A stretch of 7,037 nt of DNA, taken from assembly GCA_016932295.1 (NCBI GenBank), contig JAFGDC010000592.1:1-7037 (forward strand), written 5' to 3'. Below the pieces are notes generated by a model that was not told where the DNA came from, did not search any database, and saw only the letters and a list, made by a program, of their open reading frames with translations. Within the stretch, counting starts at the first letter, position 1. Every line of letters starts with the position of its first letter. Shown one piece after another: positions 5,495 through 7,037 of the stretch. A program made the translations under genes and the position numbers. The DNA comes from a candidate division CSSED10-310 bacterium (GTDB lineage: Bacteria > CSSED10-310 > JAFGDC01).

Positions 5495-7037
5495 GAAACA
5501 ATCCCTTGTACGCCGTATCCAGTGCCGACGGATGCGCTTGGAGAAGACTCTTTCCTGATCCGACCAGGCGTCTGAACAAGTCAAGATACGAATCAGCATC
5601 CCGCTCGGCGCGATATCGAGCGGCGAATTCCAGCCGCCGGCAGGCGCGCGTCACCGCGCAATACCTGCAGTGCTCACCGGCCCTGATCACCGGCACGCCG
5701 CGCGACAGCAGCGAGAGTGCGAGGCGCGCGGTGCGCAGCACATGCGTGCGCAAGGAGTATCCCTTGTCACCCTCCAGCCAGGTATCGGCATCCAGTTCGA
5801 TCAATGGTTCATCCGCCTTCACATACAGGTAACCGGCGCGACCGGTTACCGCGCCCGGCGAACGCTCCTCGAGAACGCCGCCAGTAGACTCTTCCTGCAA
5901 CAGCATGTAGACGGCAGCCTGGAGGCCGCGGCCGGTGAGCATCCAGCTAGTCAGGGCGGACAACGAGCCGGGCGATGAACCAGTCTTGAAGTCCAGCATC
6001 CGGATCAAGCCGGTGTCACGATCGCGCTCCATCCGATCGATCCTGGCGGCCAATTCAACCTCCAGGCCATCCAGGAACCTGAGCCGTGCGTGGCGGGAGC
6101 GTTCCGCAGCCACCACCCGCCACTGCCTTCGTAATTGCCTGTCGAACCGGAAAAACTTCAGGAGGTAGCTGGTTATTCGCTCACACTCCAGGCGCCAGAG
6201 ACCGGGCAATCCGGTCACACGGGTCGCGGCATGGCGGGCAAGGGCGGCGGACACCATGGCGGCCGCGGCCGACTCTTCGGGAGCACCATCCCCCAGCGCT
6301 TCCAGTATCCCGTGGACGATCAAACCTTCCTCGCGCGGTTCTATCCCGTATTTTTGTGGTTCTTCAAGCGCTTCGATTCCAAGCACGTCCCCCAGGTAAT
6401 AGCGGTAAGGACACCACACCAGGCGCTCTAGCGCCGTTGCCCAGATCGTTGCCGGCGGGTACCCGGGAATGGGGTGGGACAGGCGATCCAGTTCATTCAA
6501 TTCCTCGGTCCAATCGAAGCGCCCGATTCCTCCGATCAAGCGTGACCAGTCTACCTGGACATTTCCACATCTCAATCCGCCCAGTTCTGGTTCGCCAGTC
6601 AGGGCATCGGACATGACCGAAGCACCCTGAAGCAAGGCCAGATAGGCGGTCGATTCACGCGGCGACAGGGTTGTGTCACCCCGCTCGACAACCTGGCGCC
6701 GCAATCGCTGCCTGGTGTTCCTTGGCACCACCCAAGGCACGGCAAGACGTTTCCGGTACTGTAATTCCTGGAGGAAAATGGAAGGACTCACCGGTTTGCC
6801 GTCTTCATCGGAACGAGTATAGGACAGCGTGACGGATTTCATGGCGGAGGCCAGTAACGCCCCGAACAGGAACCGCTCCAGTCGATGGGTATCGTCTGTC
6901 CCGGCCAATCCCGGCAGGACCGGTCGGAGCACCGCCCGTATTTCTTCCGGCAGCACAGGATCGGTGCGCGCCTTACGTGGGAAATCACCTCTCGTCAAGC
7001 CCGGCAGAAAGAGATGATCGAAGGACATACCCACTGC
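5487..7037 (-). CDS. addB: AddB-like nuclease subunit, C-terminal part, cut by the window edge
   Basis: The frame stays open to the right edge, so the true start lies outside; 516 residues are visible, and the N-terminal helicase-like half of a protein usually over 900 residues is missing. The visible part starts at the helicase-fold motif FDHLFLPGLTRGDFP. The next region (KSVTLSYTRSDEDG) lacks a proper helicase motif VI, as expected for the non-motor AddB subunit. A RecB-type PD-(D/E)XK nuclease follows, counting the first full codon as 1: H242 (GLIVHGILE), D334 (ARIDRM), D349-F-K351 (LDFKTG) and Q373. Cysteines C209 (WCPYRYYL), C457, C460 and C466 (C-x2-C-x5-C) match the 4Fe-4S staple that flanks AddB nuclease domains. 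The stop overlaps the addA start by 8 bases, so the order is addB-addA as in Bacillus. An AdnA-like or other RecB-family nuclease is the main alternative, pending the missing half. Confidence 0.82.
   Translation of the reverse strand, partial: AVGMSFDHLFLPGLTRGDFPRKARTDPVLPEEIRAVLRPVLPGLAGTDDTHRLERFLFGALLASAMKSVTLSYTRSDEDGKPVSPSIFLQELQYRKRLAVPWVVPRNTRQRLRRQVVERGDTTLSPRESTAYLALLQGASVMSDALTGEPELGGLRCGNVQVDWSRLIGGIGRFDWTEELNELDRLSHPIPGYPPATIWATALERLVWCPYRYYLGDVLGIEALEEPQKYGIEPREEGLIVHGILEALGDGAPEESAAAAMVSAALARHAATRVTGLPGLWRLECERITSYLLKFFRFDRQLRRQWRVVAAERSRHARLRFLDGLEVELAARIDRMERDRDTGLIRMLDFKTGSSPGSLSALTSWMLTGRGLQAAVYMLLQEESTGGVLEERSPGAVTGRAGYLYVKADEPLIELDADTWLEGDKGYSLRTHVLRTARLALSLLSRGVPVIRAGEHCRYCAVTRACRRLEFAARYRAERDADSYLDLFRRLVGSGKSLLQAHPSALDTAYKGLFRD
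5502..5507 (-). promoter_or_regulatory. Ribosome binding site of addA inside the end of addB
   Basis: On the minus strand AAGGGA lies seven bases before the GTG at 5494, within the last codons of addB. The string GTGACTGA contains both the addA start and the addB stop. This placement supports the GTG start and coupled translation of the two subunits. Confidence 0.65.

Noticed and set aside
5495..5599. N-terminal extension of addA by 35 residues to an ATG at 5599
   Set aside because: It would overlap addB by over 100 bases and encodes an Arg-rich stretch unlike AddA. The GTG at 5494 has a proper ribosome site and the stop-start overlap typical of this operon.
5487..7037. Frame opening to the right edge read as a complete gene starting at 7034
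   Set aside because: The GTG at 7034 falls inside a conserved helicase-fold motif and the frame is open up to the last base, so it is an internal codon and the gene is truncated by the window.

Overview
The window is a bacterial chromosomal segment of fairly high GC. It holds five protein genes and one gene-poor left flank, about 500 bases long. The NifU-like scaffold has the form common in anaerobes and Desulfobacterota, and the AddA Q-motif region is of the 'D-x-x-x-R-x-x-A' type. Together with a PanD that starts MLxTMLKSKIHRATVT, these suggest a deltaproteobacterium-like organism or a neighbouring phylum. No taxonomic marker gene is present, so this placement is tentative.

Four genes are read leftward from the right edge. 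First is the C-terminal part of an AddB-like subunit (cut by the window edge), carrying an iron-sulfur-type PD-(D/E)XK nuclease domain. It overlaps by 8 bases a complete AddA-like helicase-nuclease of 1185 residues. Together they encode the RecBCD-equivalent machine that processes double-strand DNA ends for homologous recombination. After a 165-base spacer with a near-consensus sigma-70 promoter and an upstream perfect dyad comes panD (aspartate 1-decarboxylase, beta-alanine for pantothenate and CoA). A NifU/IscU-type Fe-S scaffold gene follows 39 bases later, so panD and the scaffold gene look like a two-gene operon.

One rightward gene (504-929) converges on the scaffold gene. It encodes a 141-residue protein with a hydrophobic N-terminus and no family I can name; two similar beta-strand-like segments make it the least understood gene here. 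The 41-base convergent gap contains a small perfect hairpin.

Bases 1-503 show no convincing gene, only a short tandem repeat, a GC-rich hairpin and weak promoter-like sequence for the rightward gene. I see no transposase, integrase, CRISPR array, tRNA or rRNA. The long open frames antisense to addA are shadows of its GC-rich coding sequence. Nothing here clearly amounts to a new multi-gene system. The best leads are the unnamed exported protein, the panD upstream dyad, and the sulfurase-less scaffold gene paired with panD.
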